Positions 27,590-36,996 are shown, numbered from the stretch's first letter. The stretch is 64,000 nt of DNA from Tatumella terrea (GCF_039523755.1 NZ_BAAAFX010000017.1:1-64000), one strand, 5' to 3'. Notes: a model not told the origin generated them from the letters alone. Made by a program: numbers and translations.

Positions 27590-28306
27590 TTACCAGGGGA
27601 AAGCGATGAGGCTGACCCCGTCTGCATCCAGCTGGATCATAGAACCTTCCTGATGCCAGGCACCGAGGACGGCCCGCTCTGCGGGGTGATCACTGACAGT
27701 GAGACGATGAATGGCCGGACGGTGGGTATGACCATGGATCAATAGTGAGGCCTGGTAACGTTCCATCACGGCTTCGACGGCCTGTTGATTCACATCCATG
27801 ATTTGCTGGCTTTTGGTCTGATTGGCCTGCTGACTGTCATTACGCAACCGGACGGCGACTTTCTGGCGCAGCCACAACGGCAGCCTCAGAAACAGGCGCT
27901 GCAGCCAGGGCTGATGAACTTTCTCGCGAAAGCGCAGGTAACCGGCATCATCGGTGCAGAGGGTATCACCATGCATAATCAGAACGCGGTGACCATAGAG
28001 TTCCAGTAACTGTTCTTCGGGGAGTAACTGCATACCGCAGCGGGCAGCAAACTTTTTCCCCAGTAAGAAGTCGCGGTTACCGTGGATAAACCAGACCGGG
28101 ATCGTCAGGGCAGAGAGCGCCTCAGCGACCTGTTGGTGCAGCGGGTTCGGGTCATCATCGCCGATCCAGCTTTCAAACAGATCGCCCAGGATATACAGGG
28201 CTTCACAGGCTGTGGCTTCACGCTGTAAAAAACGCAGAAAACCGGCAGTAATTGCCGGTTCCTGCTGACACAGATGCAAATCTGCAATAAAAAGTGTCCG
28301 CGACAT
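27590..28306 (-). CDS. lpxH: UDP-2,3-diacylglucosamine pyrophosphatase LpxH
   Basis: Lipid A pathway enzyme that hydrolyses UDP-2,3-diacylglucosamine to lipid X and UMP on the inner face of the inner membrane. Calcineurin-like metal motifs: DLHLC (9-13), GDLFESWIGDDD, GNRDFL and HGHTHRP; 238 residues (240 in E. coli). Its start overlaps the ppiB stop by one base, so both are co-transcribed. Confidence 0.95.
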   Translation of the reverse strand: MSRTLFIADLHLCQQEPAITAGFLRFLQREATACEALYILGDLFESWIGDDDPNPLHQQVAEALSALTIPVWFIHGNRDFLLGKKFAARCGMQLLPEEQLLELYGHRVLIMHGDTLCTDDAGYLRFREKVHQPWLQRLFLRLPLWLRQKVAVRLRNDSQQANQTKSQQIMDVNQQAVEAVMERYQASLLIHGHTHRPAIHRLTVSDHPAERAVLGAWHQEGSMIQLDADGVSLIAFPW

Positions 28307-28800
28307 TACTCGCTGATGGTCACTTTCTGAATGACAACGTCTTCTTTAGGGACGTCCTGGTGCATACCGCTACGGCCGGTAGAAACTGCTTTGATTTTCT
28401 CAACCACATCCATACCTTCGACCACTTCGGCGAAGACACAGTAGCCCCAGCCCTGAACGCTTTCATCACGGAAGTTCAGGAAGTCATTATCTGCAACGTT
28501 GATGAAGAACTGTGCTGTGGCAGAGTGCGGTGCAGAAGTACGTGCCATTGCCAGTGTACCGCGGGTGTTCTTCAGACCATTGCTGGCTTCGTTACGGATT
28601 TCAGCGTTGGTTGATTTCTGCTTCATCCCTGGCTCAAAACCGCCCCCCTGGATCATGAAGCCATTGATGACGCGATGGAAAATGGTGTTGTCATAAAACC
28701 CTTCACGGCAGTAGGTCAGAAAGTTTTCTACGGTAGCCGGGGCTTTATCATCGAAGGTTTTAATGACGATATCACCAAAATTAGTCTGGAAAGTGACCAT
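28306..28800 (-). CDS. ppiB: Cytosolic peptidyl-prolyl isomerase B
   Basis: Cyclophilin-type prolyl isomerase; 164 residues, as in E. coli, with no signal peptide. The catalytic Arg is in FHRVINGFMIQGG and other active-site residues in ATAQFFINVADNDFLNF. It is first in a pair with lpxH and divergent from cysS. Confidence 0.95.
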   Translation of the reverse strand: MVTFQTNFGDIVIKTFDDKAPATVENFLTYCREGFYDNTIFHRVINGFMIQGGGFEPGMKQKSTNAEIRNEASNGLKNTRGTLAMARTSAPHSATAQFFINVADNDFLNFRDESVQGWGYCVFAEVVEGMDVVEKIKAVSTGRSGMHQDVPKEDVVIQKVTISE

Positions 28801-29022
28801 AATTTCATCCTGTCATGGTTGTTGTGCAGTATTTCAGCCTTTTCTGTGATTCAGAAAGGGCATTGACGATGGCACCTTATACCATAAATTTGAGGTATAC
28901 GGCAGTAGGGGAAGTGGGCCTCCGGTTACCGGGCTTGCTTTACGTCGCAGTCCCGTGAAAAATACGGCACAATAACCCGAGTTATCGCACACGCAGAACA
29001 CACGCAGAAACGGAAGAGTTAA

Positions 29023-30408
29023 ATGCTAAAAATCTATAACACTCAGAGCAGACAAAAAGAGGAATTTAAACCTATTCATGCCGGGAAAATTGGCATGTAC
29101 GTGTGCGGTATTACCGTTTATGACCTGTGCCATATCGGGCACGGACGGACATTTGTCGCCTTTGATGTGGTTTCCCGCTACTTACGCTACCTGGGCTATG
29201 ACCTGAATTACGTAAGAAATATTACCGATATTGATGACAAAATCATTAAACGCGCGAACGAGAAAGGTGAAACCATCGGTGAACTGACCGACCGGATGAT
29301 TGCCGAAATGCACCGTGATTTTGCTGCGCTGAATATCCTGCCGCCGGACGCAGAGCCCCGGGCTACCCGCCATATCCCGGAAATTATCGGGCTGGTGGAA
29401 AAACTGCTGCAACGCGGACATGCGTATGTTGCCGGTAATGGCGATGTGATGTTCGATGTGATGAGCGACAGCCATTATGGCGAACTTTCCCGCCAGGATC
29501 TGGAGCAGTTGCAGGCCGGCGCCCGCGTGGAAGTGGCGGATGTGAAGAAAAATCCGATGGACTTTGTGCTGTGGAAAATGTCGAAAGCCGATGAACCAGG
29601 CTGGGCATCTCCGTGGGGTGAGGGGCGTCCGGGCTGGCATATCGAATGTTCGGCCATGAACTGCAAACAACTGGGTGAGCATTTTGATATCCACGGCGGG
29701 GGCTCTGACCTGATGTTCCCGCACCATGAAAATGAAATTGCGCAATCGACCTGTGCTCATGGCGGAGAATACGTTAATTACTGGATGCATTCCGGAATGG
29801 TCATGGTGGACCGCGAGAAAATGTCCAAATCGCTGGGTAACTTTTTCACCGTGCGTGATGTGCTGGCCCACTATGATGCCGAAACGGTACGCTATTTTCT
29901 GATGTCCGGACATTATCGCAGCCAGTTAAACTATGGCGAAGATAACCTGAAGCAGGCCCGTTCGGCGCTGGAACGTCTGTATACCGCATTACGTAACACC
30001 GACCCGTCGGCAGTGCCGGCGGAAGGGGCGGAGTTTGAGCAGCGTTTCCGCGAGGCGATGGACGACGACTTTAATACGCCGGAAGCCTATTCGGTGCTGT
30101 TTGATATGGCGCGCGAAGTGAACCGGCTGAAAGCCGAAGACCCGGCCGCGGCGGAAGGTGTGGCGGCGAAATTACGTCAGTTATCCGGTGTGCTGGGGCT
30201 GTTACAGCAGGATCCGGAAGTCTTTCTGCAGAGCGCGGCCGGCAGCAATGATGATGAGGTTGCTGAAATCGAGGCACTGATTGTAATGCGTAAAGAAGCA
30301 CGTGAAACCAAAAACTGGGCTCAGGCGGACATTGCCCGTGACAAACTGAATGAGCTGGGGATCATCGTTGAAGATGGCCCGCAGGGAACGACCTGGCGGC
30401 GTAAATAA
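29023..30408 (+). CDS. cysS: Cysteinyl-tRNA synthetase
   Basis: Class I synthetase; 461 residues as in E. coli. The HIGH motif is HIGH in LCHIGHGRTF (about 37-42), the KMSKS loop is intact (EKMSKSLGN, about 266), and the zinc-site Cys/His residues (CGITVYD near 28; CSAMN; HGGGSDL) are present. It is divergent from ppiB. A repeat array follows. Confidence 0.97.
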   Translation: MLKIYNTQSRQKEEFKPIHAGKIGMYVCGITVYDLCHIGHGRTFVAFDVVSRYLRYLGYDLNYVRNITDIDDKIIKRANEKGETIGELTDRMIAEMHRDFAALNILPPDAEPRATRHIPEIIGLVEKLLQRGHAYVAGNGDVMFDVMSDSHYGELSRQDLEQLQAGARVEVADVKKNPMDFVLWKMSKADEPGWASPWGEGRPGWHIECSAMNCKQLGEHFDIHGGGSDLMFPHHENEIAQSTCAHGGEYVNYWMHSGMVMVDREKMSKSLGNFFTVRDVLAHYDAETVRYFLMSGHYRSQLNYGEDNLKQARSALERLYTALRNTDPSAVPAEGAEFEQRFREAMDDDFNTPEAYSVLFDMAREVNRLKAEDPAAAEGVAAKLRQLSGVLGLLQQDPEVFLQSAAGSNDDEVAEIEALIVMRKEARETKNWAQADIARDKLNELGIIVEDGPQGTTWRRK

Positions 30409-30482
30409 CTGACGGGGGCCGGGCAGTCTGAACGGTAACAGCCGGTCACAGCAGGATGCAGGGTGAGGTTCCATCGCAGGGT

Positions 30483-31057
30483 GTGTACTTCACCGCTGAG
30501 TGATCACCTTTCCTGATTTCCTGATTTCCTGAGTAGGTGAGTCAACGGTATTAACGCGATTCAGACTGGGACAAATCCCGTTAGCTGTTATGCGCTCTGC
30601 CATCATCACGTGATCCGCAGTGAGATCAGGAACCGGTCAACGTGATTCAGAACGGGTCAGGATAAAGGATCACTGCGTTGTGTACTTCACCGCTGAGTGA
30701 TCACCTTTCCTGATTTCCTGAGTAGGTGAGTCAACGGTATTAACGCGATTCAGACGGGGACGAATCCCGTTGGCTGTTATGCGCTCTGCCATCATCACGT
30801 GATCCGCAGTGAGATCAGGAACCGGTCAACGCGATTCAGAACGGGTCAGGATAAAGGATCACTGCGTTGTGTACTTCACCGCTGAGTGATCACCTTTCCT
30901 GATTTCCTGAGTAGGTGAGTCAACGGTATTAACGCGATTCAGACGGGGACGAATCCCGTTAGCTGTTATGCGCTCTGCCATCATCACGTGATCCGCAGTG
31001 AGATCAGGAACCGGTCAACGTGATTCAGAACGGGTCAGGATAAAGGATCACTGCGTT
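30483..31057. repeat. Three tandem copies of a 189-bp repeat
   Basis: Copies start at 30483, 30680 and 30869, each with GTGTACTTCACCGCTGAG. Copy 1 is 197 bp because GATTTCCT is duplicated; copies 2 and 3 are 189 bp and nearly identical. Each holds palindromic pieces (ATCACGTGAT; GATCACT against AGTGATC). A degenerate partial copy follows to about 31137. The array fills the gap between convergent cysS and ybcJ. No coding frame is conserved. The flanking gap (30409-31185) has nothing else. Confidence 0.92.
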
Positions 31058-31143
31058 GTGTACGTTTAACATACTGGTTCATCACATTTTCCTCAGTGCG
31101 TGAGTAAAATGTGTCAGCGTCATTCAGGACGGGTCACAGAGAT

Positions 31144-31175
31144 AAAAAAAGGCGTCCCGCAGGACGCCCTTTTTA
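31144..31175. terminator. Bidirectional terminator after ybcJ
   Basis: Stem GGCGTCC / GGACGCC (31151-31157 with 31162-31168) is flanked by AAAAAAA on the left and TTTTTA on the right, so it can end transcripts from both directions. It lies 11 bp past the ybcJ stop. Confidence 0.9.
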
Positions 31176-31185
31176 TTGCCACCGT

Positions 31186-31398
31186 TTATTCGGTAACGGT
31201 GATGCTCTGGCCACCAAAAGTGACCTTCTGGCCGCTGACGATTTTGCAGCGCTTCCGCGTTTCTACCTGACCATCGACAGTCACCAGCCCCCCGGCGATA
31301 AAGGCTTTCGCCTGAGCGCCGCTCTCTGACCAGCCTTCCAGCTTTAACAGGTCACACAGTTCGACGTGAGGGAATTTACCGAGTGAAAAAGTTGCCAT
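31186..31398 (-). CDS. ybcJ: YbcJ, S4-like RNA-binding protein
   Basis: 70-residue S4-like domain protein (E. coli YbcJ has 70). It has the RNA-binding segment EGWSESGAQAKAFIAGGLVTVDGQ. A role in RNA metabolism is presumed but not proven. Its ATG overlaps the folD stop (TAATG), so it is coupled to folD. Confidence 0.93.
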   Translation of the reverse strand: MATFSLGKFPHVELCDLLKLEGWSESGAQAKAFIAGGLVTVDGQVETRKRCKIVSGQKVTFGGQSITVTE

Positions 31399-32264
31399 TA
31401 TTCTGCTGCTCCATCGTGATATTCTTCACAGGCCTGTAAAGTATTTTGAATAAGTGTTGCGACGGTCATCGGACCCACGCCACCGGGGACCGGGGTGATC
31501 CATGCTGCACGCTCGGCGGCGACAGCAAACTCCACATCACCGACCACACGGCCATCGTCCAGACGGTTAATACCGACATCGATCACCACCGCACCGGGTT
31601 TGATCCACTCACCGGGAATAAATCCTGGTTTTCCGACCGCAACTACCAGCAGATCCGCATTTTCGACATGCTGACGCAGATTACGGGTGAAACGATGAGT
31701 CACCGTAGTGGTACAACCGCCCAGTAATAACTCCAGGCTCATCGGACGACCCACGATATTGGAAGCACCAATCACGACCGCGTTCAGACCGAAGGTATCA
31801 ATGTTGTACCGTTCCAGCAGCGTCATAATACCGCGCGGCGTGCACGGACGAAGCAGGGGAGCGCGCTGGCACAGACGACCCACGTTGTACGGATGAAAAC
31901 CATCGACATCTTTATCGGCGGCGATCCGTTCCAGCACTTTGACATTATCGATGCCTTCCGGCAGCGGCAGCTGAACCAGAATACCATCGATCTCTGCATC
32001 ATCGTTCAGCTTATCAATCAGGGCCAGCAGCTCTTCTTCGCAGGTGGTGCCGGGTAAGTCGTAAGAGCGGGAGATAAAGCCCACTTCTTCACAGGCCTTA
32101 CGCTTACTGCTGACATAGATTTGAGATGCCGGGTTTTCTCCGACCAATATGACCGCCAGTCCCGGGGCACGTTTACCCGCGGCAAGACGCTGTTTAACTT
32201 TTTCCGCAACTTCCAGCCGGACCTGCTGCGCAATCGTTTTACCATCAATAATCTGTGCTGACAT
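31398..32264 (-). CDS. folD: Methylenetetrahydrofolate dehydrogenase/cyclohydrolase FolD
   Basis: Bifunctional one-carbon enzyme. From the ATG at 32264 it has 288 residues, the E. coli length. Motifs include YVSSKRKACEEVGF (catalytic Lys near 56), QLPLPEGID and the NADP site VVIGASNIVGRPM. A GTG at 32279 would add five residues; the ATG is preferred on homology, though no strong ribosome site is visible for either. It precedes ybcJ in an operon and is next to argU, as in E. coli. Confidence 0.94.
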   Translation of the reverse strand: MSAQIIDGKTIAQQVRLEVAEKVKQRLAAGKRAPGLAVILVGENPASQIYVSSKRKACEEVGFISRSYDLPGTTCEEELLALIDKLNDDAEIDGILVQLPLPEGIDNVKVLERIAADKDVDGFHPYNVGRLCQRAPLLRPCTPRGIMTLLERYNIDTFGLNAVVIGASNIVGRPMSLELLLGGCTTTVTHRFTRNLRQHVENADLLVVAVGKPGFIPGEWIKPGAVVIDVGINRLDDGRVVGDVEFAVAAERAAWITPVPGGVGPMTVATLIQNTLQACEEYHDGAAE

Positions 32265-32398
32265 CAGAGAAAAATCCACGGAGTTGAAATCTTAGGGTGA
32301 AGGCGCCTATTTTGTCAGAAGCGACGCGTGCTGTCAGGCAAAGAATGCCGGGCTTTGTTCAAACCTTCAGCAGTAAAACCGAAAGCGGCGTAAAAACA

Positions 32399-32426
32399 TT
32401 GACTCATAGGTGAGTGACCGTATAAT
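32399..32426 (+). promoter_or_regulatory. Promoter of argU
   Basis: TTGACT (32399-32404), 16-bp spacer, TATAAT (32421-32426): a near-consensus sigma-70 promoter whose start point would fall a few bases before the tRNA. Confidence 0.85.
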
Positions 32427-32442
32427 TCCCCGCAAAGTCAGG

Positions 32443-32519
32443 GCGCCCTTAGCTCAGTTGGATAGAGCACCGGCCTTCTAAGCCGTAGGTCATAGGTTCG
32501 AATCCTATAGGGCGTACCA
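32443..32519 (+). tRNA. argU: tRNA-Arg (anticodon UCU)
   Basis: 77 nt with encoded CCA. D-arm AGCTCAGTTGGATAGAGC, anticodon loop CTTCTAA (TCT), T-arm TAGGTTCGAATCCTA. The acceptor GCGCCCT/AGGGCGT has a G-U closing pair where E. coli argU has G-C. It reads rare AGA codons. The 3' half is the attachment site of the element that follows, and in E. coli DLP12 uses the same gene. Confidence 0.97.
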
Positions 32520-32523
32520 TTTC
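32499..32523 (+). other. attL of the integrated element in argU
   Basis: The T-arm to CCA end of argU. The 13-bp core GAATCCTATAGGG (32500-32512) recurs at 47755-47767, and a longer diverged copy (20 of 25 positions) lies at 49463-49487. It is placed 160 bp before an integrase gene. Confidence 0.85.
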
Positions 32524-32630
32524 CCCTTCCACTACAGTCCTGTAACGTCAACTAATCCCAGTAAATACGTACTTCAAAGCTATTCCTACGTCTACTAACG
32601 TCCATCTAAATCCATTGTAATCCACGATCA

Positions 32631-32653
32631 AGTGGGGGTATATTTGGGGGTAT
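32631..32653 (+). repeat. Left arm-type repeat (paired GGGGGTAT)
   Basis: GGGGGTATATTTGGGGGTAT (32634-32653) occurs again exactly at 47678-47697 near the right end. An inverted copy ATACCCCCA lies at 32674-32682 just before int. Likely integrase arm or excisionase sites; inferred from position. Confidence 0.75.
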
Positions 32654-32684
32654 TCGCAGGTTCAATGGAAAACATACCCCCAAA

Positions 32685-33896
32685 ATGAAACTCAACGCCC
32701 GCCAGGTAGAGACTGCAAAGCCGAAGGAAAAGCCGTATAAGTTATCTGACGGCGGTGGCCTGTATCTATTGGTTAATCTCAATGGTTCACGTTACTGGCG
32801 GTTAAAGTACCGTGTAAGCGGTAAAGAAAAGCTGCTGTCCGTGGGGGTATATCCTGATGTGACGTTATCTGATGCCCGCAACCGGCGCGAAGATGCCAAA
32901 AGGGTTCTGGCTGCTGGTGGTGATCCAGGGCAGGAAAAACAGGCAGAGAAGCAGGCAAAGGCGCTGGCGGTCAAAAATAACTTTGAGTCGGTGGCTATCG
33001 AGTGGCACGAACACAAAAAGCCGAATTGGTCACAGGGCTATGCTGAGGACATTCTTGAGTATCTGACAAAAGATATTTTCCCGTTTATCGGTAAAAGAGC
33101 GATTAACGAGATTAAGCCTGCTGAGATGCTGGCGGTGTTGCGGAAAATGGAGCAGCGCGGCGTTTTGGATAAACTCAAAAAGACTCGCCAGGCTTGCCGC
33201 CAGATATTTACCCACGCAGTGATCACCGGCAGAGCAGAGAGTAACCCAGTCACAGATCTAGCTGGCGCCCTGAAAGCACCCAAGCAAAAACACTTCCCAC
33301 ATCTAAGCGTTGAACATATACCTGGCTTCCTAAATGCCTTGAATGATTACTCCGGAAGCATGATTACCCGTATTGCCACAAAGCTATTGATGATTACCGG
33401 CCTGAGAACCATCGAGCTGAGAACGTCAGAATGGTCAGACATCGACTTTGAAAAAGGCATCTGGCAGATACCCGCCGAGCGTATGAAGATGCGCCGTCCG
33501 CATATAGTCCCACTATCGGCACAGACCCGTGAGCTACTGGAAGAAATCCACCAGCTAACCGGACGGGGCAGATATGTCTTTCATGGGCGGAATGACGCTG
33601 GTAAGCCAATGAGCGAGGCCAGCATTAATCAGGTGATCAAGCGTATTGGCTATGATGGTAAAGCCACTGGCCACGGGTTCCGGCATACACTGAGTACCAT
33701 ACTTCACGAACAGGGCTATAACTCTGCTTGGATAGAAACCCAATTGGCGCATGTCGATAAAAACTCTATCCGGGGCACTTACAACCATGCTCAATATCTG
33801 GAAGGCCGTAGAGAAATGCTACAGGACTATGCTGACTATCTGGACGGGCTAGAGAGTGGGGCGAACGTGGTACATGGGAAGTTTAGAACTGCTTAA
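32685..33896 (+). CDS. P4-type tyrosine integrase
   Basis: Site-specific recombinase that inserts and excises the element at argU. 403 residues. N-terminal DUF4102 arm-binding part (MKLNARQVETAKPKEKPYKL), core-binding domain, then catalytic domain: Arg241 in TGLRTIEL, His330 and Arg333 in HGFRH, His in LAHVD, and nucleophile Tyr366 in YNHAQY. All expected catalytic residues are present. It is transcribed away from argU, starting 165 bp after the tRNA. A broken relative lies at 47925. Confidence 0.95.
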   Translation: MKLNARQVETAKPKEKPYKLSDGGGLYLLVNLNGSRYWRLKYRVSGKEKLLSVGVYPDVTLSDARNRREDAKRVLAAGGDPGQEKQAEKQAKALAVKNNFESVAIEWHEHKKPNWSQGYAEDILEYLTKDIFPFIGKRAINEIKPAEMLAVLRKMEQRGVLDKLKKTRQACRQIFTHAVITGRAESNPVTDLAGALKAPKQKHFPHLSVEHIPGFLNALNDYSGSMITRIATKLLMITGLRTIELRTSEWSDIDFEKGIWQIPAERMKMRRPHIVPLSAQTRELLEEIHQLTGRGRYVFHGRNDAGKPMSEASINQVIKRIGYDGKATGHGFRHTLSTILHEQGYNSAWIETQLAHVDKNSIRGTYNHAQYLEGRREMLQDYADYLDGLESGANVVHGKFRTA

Positions 33897-34024
33897 CTGT
33901 ACGGATAGACAGTGATAGTAGACCGCAGTAGACTTAGAGAGAATCAAGATTAAACCGTGCCTAGGCTGATCCCCGAAAACTCGTACACCTCGACGAGCTG
34001 GCATGGTTCCTAATAAATGAGGGC

Positions 34025-34402
34025 GTGAGGTGGCGTTTGCTTAATCCAGCGATAGAGCTAAAAGCTAAAAAGCAGCAATTCATAAGCATAAGAGAGCTAA
34101 TTATTCGAGTCGAGTCTAAATATCCCGATATGACAAGGGATCAGATAGCGAACTGGATAATTATCCGGCTAGATGACGAGCAGGAATATGCTCCTAGCCT
34201 GCTAATACAAGATGCCCGTGGAATAACTAGAAGGCCTTCCTCTAGCGATCCATCTTTCAGTGCATATGAGTTGTTAAGTCGGGTCATGGCGAGTCCCAAT
34301 ATGGATAACCCACCATACGAAGGGTGGACACCATGTATGACGAGGAGAGGGCAGGAGCAAAGCACTACCGACCTTAACTTTGATGATGAAATTCCATTTT
34401 GA
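34025..34402 (+). CDS. Hypothetical protein in P4-like element
   Basis: I do not recognise this 125-residue protein. It is charged, with a helical middle (RELIIRVESKYPDMTRDQIANWIIIRL). The start is uncertain: GTG at 34025 is the only in-frame start of the common set, yet the frame is open about 22 codons further upstream (LDELAWFLINEG), so the gene may have lost its original start. AT-rich compared with flanking core genes. It is 9 bp before the next gene, and the two are probably co-transcribed. Confidence 0.55.
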   Translation: MRWRLLNPAIELKAKKQQFISIRELIIRVESKYPDMTRDQIANWIIIRLDDEQEYAPSLLIQDARGITRRPSSSDPSFSAYELLSRVMASPNMDNPPYEGWTPCMTRRGQEQSTTDLNFDDEIPF

Positions 34403-34411
34403 GGTGATGTT

Positions 34412-35095
34412 ATGAATTCATTTGATTTTTTAGGTTTCAATCGCTCGGAGATAGAAAAGACTTTAGGTCTAAACCTCCACGATAATCTATTAGAATATAA
34501 TGTTGGTTTGAAAAGGAATTTAGATAGCTGGCTGGTGCCTTATCTTTCACGTGATAACATTCTGTTAAGTGATGCTGCTTGTTTTATTATTGGTGCCAAT
34601 CCTAGATTGGCCTTAAAAAATGAGCAATATAATGAATGTGAAGCTTATAAAGAATCGTTATGGGATGCCATTGATAATGGTAAACTAAGCGCAAGGGATA
34701 TTACCCGCTACGATAATATGGATCAAGATCGGCGAGACTGTGTGCTTGTTCGTAGTGAAGTCGAAAAATGGGTTTCGGAGCATGAGTTTAATTGGCCTTT
34801 ACCTATACAACAATCTCAGTTGATCGAAAATACCAATCAGGCATACCTTGACCAGTGGGGAGAATTTCCAGGTAAAAATACAGCGCTTATGATGATTGCT
34901 GGCATGGCTATTTCGCTAGAAAAATCGAGTAAATCCTTTCGGAATGGTGAGCGGTTAAACAAGCTCGCTATAGCAAGAGCTGTAGCTCAAAATCTAGCAA
35001 CATTTGGCTATCAGGGGATGGTTGTAACAGAGAAGCAAATGACTAACCTGATTAAAGAAGCTTTAGAAATCACATTTCCTGATAGTGAGGACTAG
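34412..35095 (+). CDS. Hypothetical protein in P4-like element
   Basis: 227 residues of unknown function. No signal peptide or transmembrane segment. The C-terminal third (GKNTALMMIAGMAISLEKSS... NKLAIARAVAQNL) is helical and looks like a small DNA- or protein-binding domain. AT-rich. It lies between the integrase and alpA, where island genes of unknown role are common. Start ATG at 34412 has GAGGTGATGTT before it. Confidence 0.65.
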   Translation: MNSFDFLGFNRSEIEKTLGLNLHDNLLEYNVGLKRNLDSWLVPYLSRDNILLSDAACFIIGANPRLALKNEQYNECEAYKESLWDAIDNGKLSARDITRYDNMDQDRRDCVLVRSEVEKWVSEHEFNWPLPIQQSQLIENTNQAYLDQWGEFPGKNTALMMIAGMAISLEKSSKSFRNGERLNKLAIARAVAQNLATFGYQGMVVTEKQMTNLIKEALEITFPDSED

Positions 35096-35304
35096 TCACT
35101 TCTAAACGTAACTTCGATGCGGGCCAATACTTCTAAAGTCCCGCACATGCATTCCCTCCATTTCCAATGTTACGATAATAATCCTTTTTTCTGTGGCTTA
35201 ACTTAATTACCCCCTTCCATATTTATTAGTGAAATTTCCACACTGGATAGATTGATTCTGATTAAATTAATCTCGTAAACCGCAATGGACGTCACGAGGT
35301 AAAT

Positions 35305-35505
35305 ATGAATAAAAGATTAATCAGACTTTCAGAAGTTCAGAAACGAACCGGATATAGCAAGGCGTGGATTTATAAAATGCTGAGCGGTAATCGGTTCCCG
35401 AAACCTGTAAAAATAGGTGCTCGTTCAATCGCTTTTGTCGAAGGTGAAATTGATGCGTGGATTAACGAGCGCATTGCAGAACGTGATGGCGTGGGGGCTA
35501 ACTAA
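35305..35505 (+). CDS. AlpA-family transcriptional regulator
   Basis: 66 residues, MerR-like winged HTH of the AlpA family (LSEVQKRTGYSKAWIYKMLSG; then FPKPVKIGARSIAFVEGEIDAW). In P4 and CP4-57 elements such proteins activate integrase or act in excision. Its stop overlaps the next ATG by one base. A near-palindrome GATTAAATTAATC lies about 45 bp upstream and may be an operator. Confidence 0.88.
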   Translation: MNKRLIRLSEVQKRTGYSKAWIYKMLSGNRFPKPVKIGARSIAFVEGEIDAWINERIAERDGVGAN

Positions 35506-35972
35506 TGGCGAAAAAAAACCACCCGGCACAGGTGGCTGATTCAGACATTCGGGGGATTGATTCTACACCCGCACCACTGAATATCAAGCCGCCATATAAA
35601 GCCGAAACATTCGGCCTCTATATGCTGACACATCCTAACGGGATCACCGCACTTAATACTAACGCCCGCACGTTTGCTGATTTTGATAAGAACGGCACTG
35701 GCAAGCAGTTTTACACCACATGTTTACACACTGATATCGCCAAACTCCGTAATCAATATGGCATTGACGTGTCCGGGGAGCCGGTCAAATACGTTTCCCG
35801 CCACGGCTACAGCACCACTTTTACCAGCTACCGGATTGCTGACCGCAAGGCCGCAGCCCGCGCCGTTGTACTGGTCAATCGCTGGCGTACAGAGCGTGGA
35901 GAATGTCACCTGCCGTCTGAATATTCACAGCAGCTTATTAACCAGTTCCCGGACACTGCCGACCTGAAATAA
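35505..35972 (+). CDS. Hypothetical protein downstream of alpA
   Basis: 155 residues, unknown function. The C-terminal half (YVSRHGYSTTFTSYRIADRKAAARAVVLVNRWRTERG) resembles the winged-helix tail seen in several phage early proteins, but I cannot name a family. It is coupled to alpA (TAATG) and followed 13 bp later by the BRO-N gene, so it is part of the early operon. Confidence 0.65.
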   Translation: MAKKNHPAQVADSDIRGIDSTPAPLNIKPPYKAETFGLYMLTHPNGITALNTNARTFADFDKNGTGKQFYTTCLHTDIAKLRNQYGIDVSGEPVKYVSRHGYSTTFTSYRIADRKAAARAVVLVNRWRTERGECHLPSEYSQQLINQFPDTADLK

Positions 35973-35985
35973 CGGAGTCTTAAAA

Positions 35986-36567
35986 ATGAAAAATATCAGA
36001 TTAACTTCTGAGGCCGCCCCTCAGCCTGAACATGGATTTAGCGATATTAATCCTGCCAGTGAAGACCATATTTCAGTCATCAGATTCGAAGGGAATACCA
36101 TTCGAATTGTGAATATCAGCGGTGAGCCGTGGTTTATTGCTAAGGATATTTGTGATGCGCTGGAAATGGCAGATCACTTAGTCGCTTTACGCCGTCTGGA
36201 TGACGATGAAAAGGGGGAGTATTTAATACCTACCCCTGGCGGTAACCAGTACATGCGTACTGTTCAGGAGTCAGGTTTCTATAAACTCATATCCCGCAGT
36301 CGCAAGGCAACTATTCCCGGCACATTCGCCCACGGGTTTACTAATTGGGTATTCCGAGAGGTTATCCCGTCAATTCGTAAGACAGGCTCTTACGGAGTCC
36401 CGTTCGCATTCCTGAATGACCACAGCAAACGCCAGGCAGCCTATGACAATAAGGCCAGTAAGCGCGGTAAAGACCTGCAAGCCTGCAAGGGTGAGAAAGC
36501 CCGGTTAATCGCCGAAGAAGCAGAATTATGGCGCAAATATCAGCCTCAACTGCCGGAGGTTCACTGA
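35986..36567 (+). CDS. BRO-N domain antirepressor-like protein
   Basis: 193 residues. A BRO N-terminal DNA-binding domain spans about 30-130 (IRIVNISGEPWFIAKDICDALEMADHL ... LRRLDDDEKG ... ESGFYKLISRSRK ... WVFREVIPSIRKTGSYG). Such domains are typical of phage antirepressors. The C-terminus is short and basic, lacking a known second domain. Stop overlaps the next gene's ATG by one base. Confidence 0.85.
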   Translation: MKNIRLTSEAAPQPEHGFSDINPASEDHISVIRFEGNTIRIVNISGEPWFIAKDICDALEMADHLVALRRLDDDEKGEYLIPTPGGNQYMRTVQESGFYKLISRSRKATIPGTFAHGFTNWVFREVIPSIRKTGSYGVPFAFLNDHSKRQAAYDNKASKRGKDLQACKGEKARLIAEEAELWRKYQPQLPEVH

Positions 36568-36749
36568 TGTCCCCACAGAAGCCAAAGCGCCGCTTTAAAA
36601 GTCCACACGGGCGCACCGTCACCGTGTTGGGCATGAGTGGTAGATGCGTTGTATTCATGCGTGAAGATTACCCGCACCCATGCCAGCAGCCGCTGGAGAA
36701 GTTCAAAGCTGAGTATGCGGAGGTGACAGATGATCGCCGTCCAGAGTAA
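36567..36749 (+). CDS. Small protein, DUF4222-like
   Basis: 60 residues, basic N-terminus (MSPQKPKRRFKSPHGRTV) and the block VVFMREDYPHPCQQPLEKFK, which resembles the DUF4222 family of small phage proteins; identification is from memory of that pattern. Coupled to the BRO-N gene by TGATG, and overlaps the next reading frame by 20 bp. Confidence 0.6.
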   Translation: MSPQKPKRRFKSPHGRTVTVLGMSGRCVVFMREDYPHPCQQPLEKFKAEYAEVTDDRRPE

Positions 36750-36996
36750 CGCCCCGTCACTGGCTGGCCTGTTGACAAATGTTGACGTTGAGAACCTAAC
36801 AAAACCTGACATTCATCAGCCAAATATTTGTTCGGTGATCCATCACCTGCCGGACTTTCGCAACCAATACGCGCCCGCGCGCGAGGGTATTCAGGCAGCA
36901 ATACCGCGATATGGGGAAAGGTTTTCCGTAGCTGGTGGGTTTCAGGGGGAAGGTTTTTCTGACATCACCACGCGAAGGGATAACTTTGTTGTGGCC

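Noticed and set aside
29182..29913. 243-codon frame antisense to cysS
   Set aside because: Shadow of cysS; no independent support.
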